NCBI GenBank assembly: GCA_002869425.1
Contig: PKSZ01000691.1
Location: 1 to 13,941 of the forward strand
Origin: Marinilabiliales bacterium
GTDB lineage: Bacteria > Bacteroidota > Bacteroidia > Bacteroidales > BM523
Length of the DNA stretch: 13,941 nt
Reading direction: 5' to 3'
Numbering within the stretch: the stretch's first letter is position 1; each line of letters begins with the position of its first letter. The notes under the pieces are model-generated. The model was not told the origin of the DNA, did no database searches, and worked only from the letters and a program-made list of their open reading frames with translations. The translations under genes and the position numbers were made by a program. This document shows positions 13,251 through 13,941 of this stretch, piece by piece.

Positions 13251-13941
13251 ATGATCAGTAAGAGAAATCATATTTTATTAGTAATTTTTATTACAATTCA
13301 GTTTTTACTGAGTTGGCAGGTTTCTTTTGCACAGGGCGAATGTTTAAGTGGAGGATGCTCAGGAGGAAGTAATTTTCCTACAGGTACATACGGTTCAACG
13401 TCATCTTCATGGTCAACGGTGTCAACTGCTATTTATGCCGGGGAGTATGCATATTATTCTGTCACTTCAGGTGAAACATACGAATGGTCTTTGCTGGCTT
13501 CTGATGGAGGAGAGGCAACATATGATTCAGAGCTAACCCTATTGAGTGAAGATGGAACAACTTCATTATGTTATAGTGATGATGTGGATGCAACAAATGA
13601 TGCCAAAATAGTTTGGACTGCTACTTTTACAGGAACAGTAAGGGTTTTGGTAAACCAATTCAGTTGTGCAACCAATTCTACATTCACTACACTTGTTTGG
13701 AGGTGCTCAAGTTGTGGATCGGGAAGTGCTCCATCCAATGATGACTGTTCAGGTGCAAGCTTGCTTTCTGTTTACGGATCAAGTTGCGGTGGAGCTACGT
13801 CAGGAGATGTTTCAGGTGCAACCAGTTCCCTAATCCCTGATTGCAGCGGAACAAGTGAGGATGATGTGTGGTTTAAGTTTGTTGCAGGTGCGAGTACATA
13901 TCATATTATCACAGTGAGTGGTTCAGTAAATTTTGATGCAG
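13251..13941 (+). CDS. Large secreted modular protein, N-terminal part (cut by window end)
   Basis: The frame opens at the ATG at 13251 and runs to the window edge with no stop (230 codons). The signal peptide is MISKRNHILLVIFITIQFLL, ending near VSFAQ. Next comes a Ser/Thr/Gly-rich beta domain (about 30-155) with YAGEYAYYSVTSGETYEWSL, a SEDGTTSLCYSDD turn and IVWTATFTGTVRVLVNQFSC. After a cysteine linker a second domain begins: NDDCSGASLL, SGATSSLIPDCSG, SEDDVWFKFVA, HIITVSGSVNFDA. Both modules are of types often repeated in large Bacteroidota surface or secreted proteins that end in a type IX secretion sorting domain. The sorting domain itself would be beyond the window. Adhesion or a surface-enzyme scaffold is plausible; no catalytic domain is visible. 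Confidence 0.8.
   Translation, partial: MISKRNHILLVIFITIQFLLSWQVSFAQGECLSGGCSGGSNFPTGTYGSTSSSWSTVSTAIYAGEYAYYSVTSGETYEWSLLASDGGEATYDSELTLLSEDGTTSLCYSDDVDATNDAKIVWTATFTGTVRVLVNQFSCATNSTFTTLVWRCSSCGSGSAPSNDDCSGASLLSVYGSSCGGATSGDVSGATSSLIPDCSGTSEDDVWFKFVAGASTYHIITVSGSVNFDA

Noticed and set aside
13348..13536. 62-codon open frame on the plus strand
   Set aside because: Another frame of the secreted-protein gene that starts at 13251, whose signal peptide and domains are convincing.
1..13941. CRISPR array, insertion sequence, tRNA or phage-defence genes
   Set aside because: Searched by eye on both strands; no regularly spaced repeats, transposase motifs, tRNA-like sequences or known defence domains were seen.

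Overview
The window reads as chromosomal DNA of a Bacteroidota bacterium; class and genus cannot be fixed from sequence alone. The signs are AT-rich DNA, a GH97 glycosidase, a thioredoxin fold behind a DUF4369-like N-terminus, a cysteine- and glycine-rich secreted protein of the kind usually exported by the type IX system, and occasional TAnnTTTG-type -7 boxes with few Shine-Dalgarno sites. No tRNA, rRNA, CRISPR array, transposase or phage gene was seen. The region looks like ordinary chromosome with frequent strand switches.

Layout. (1) 59-838 (-) encodes a membrane-anchored TPR protein. A strong bidirectional terminator (864-895) separates it from a two-gene operon (-) at 914-3400. That operon encodes a sodium:solute symporter of the ActP/VC_2705 type and its DUF4212-like small subunit, which carries a helical insert of about 165 residues between its two membrane helices. 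(2) 3676-4184 (+) is a TIGR00725/SLOG (LOG-like) nucleotide-binding gene broken by a -1 frame change. A correctly phased A_AAA_AAG slippery heptamer lies just before the premature stop. (3) 4189-8410 (-) is a tight pair: a SusB-like GH97 predicted to be inverting, and a secreted protein that appears to join an alpha/alpha toroid to a propeller-like C-terminus. (4) 8547-9989 (+) encodes a secreted TlpA-like thioredoxin protein.

(5) 10055-11732 (-) encodes a TetR regulator followed one base later by a lipoprotein with two retropepsin-like lobes and non-canonical DNG/DIG active-site motifs. A secreted HSL-type esterase (11968-12969, +) is divergent from them. Overlapping AGTGT/ACACT inverted repeats in the shared intergenic region make a good candidate TetR operator. 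(6) 13251 to the window end (+) is the start of a large secreted modular protein, cut by the window edge.

How the genes work together. The symporter and small subunit should form one transporter for a small organic acid. The GH97 and toroid genes probably act in sequence on a periplasmic alpha-glycan, though no SusC/SusD pair is nearby. The TetR, aspartyl-protease-like lipoprotein and esterase probably form a small regulated envelope module. The points most worth a second look are the small-subunit insert, the broken SLOG gene with its slippery site, the divergent protease motifs and the unrecognised toroid enzyme.
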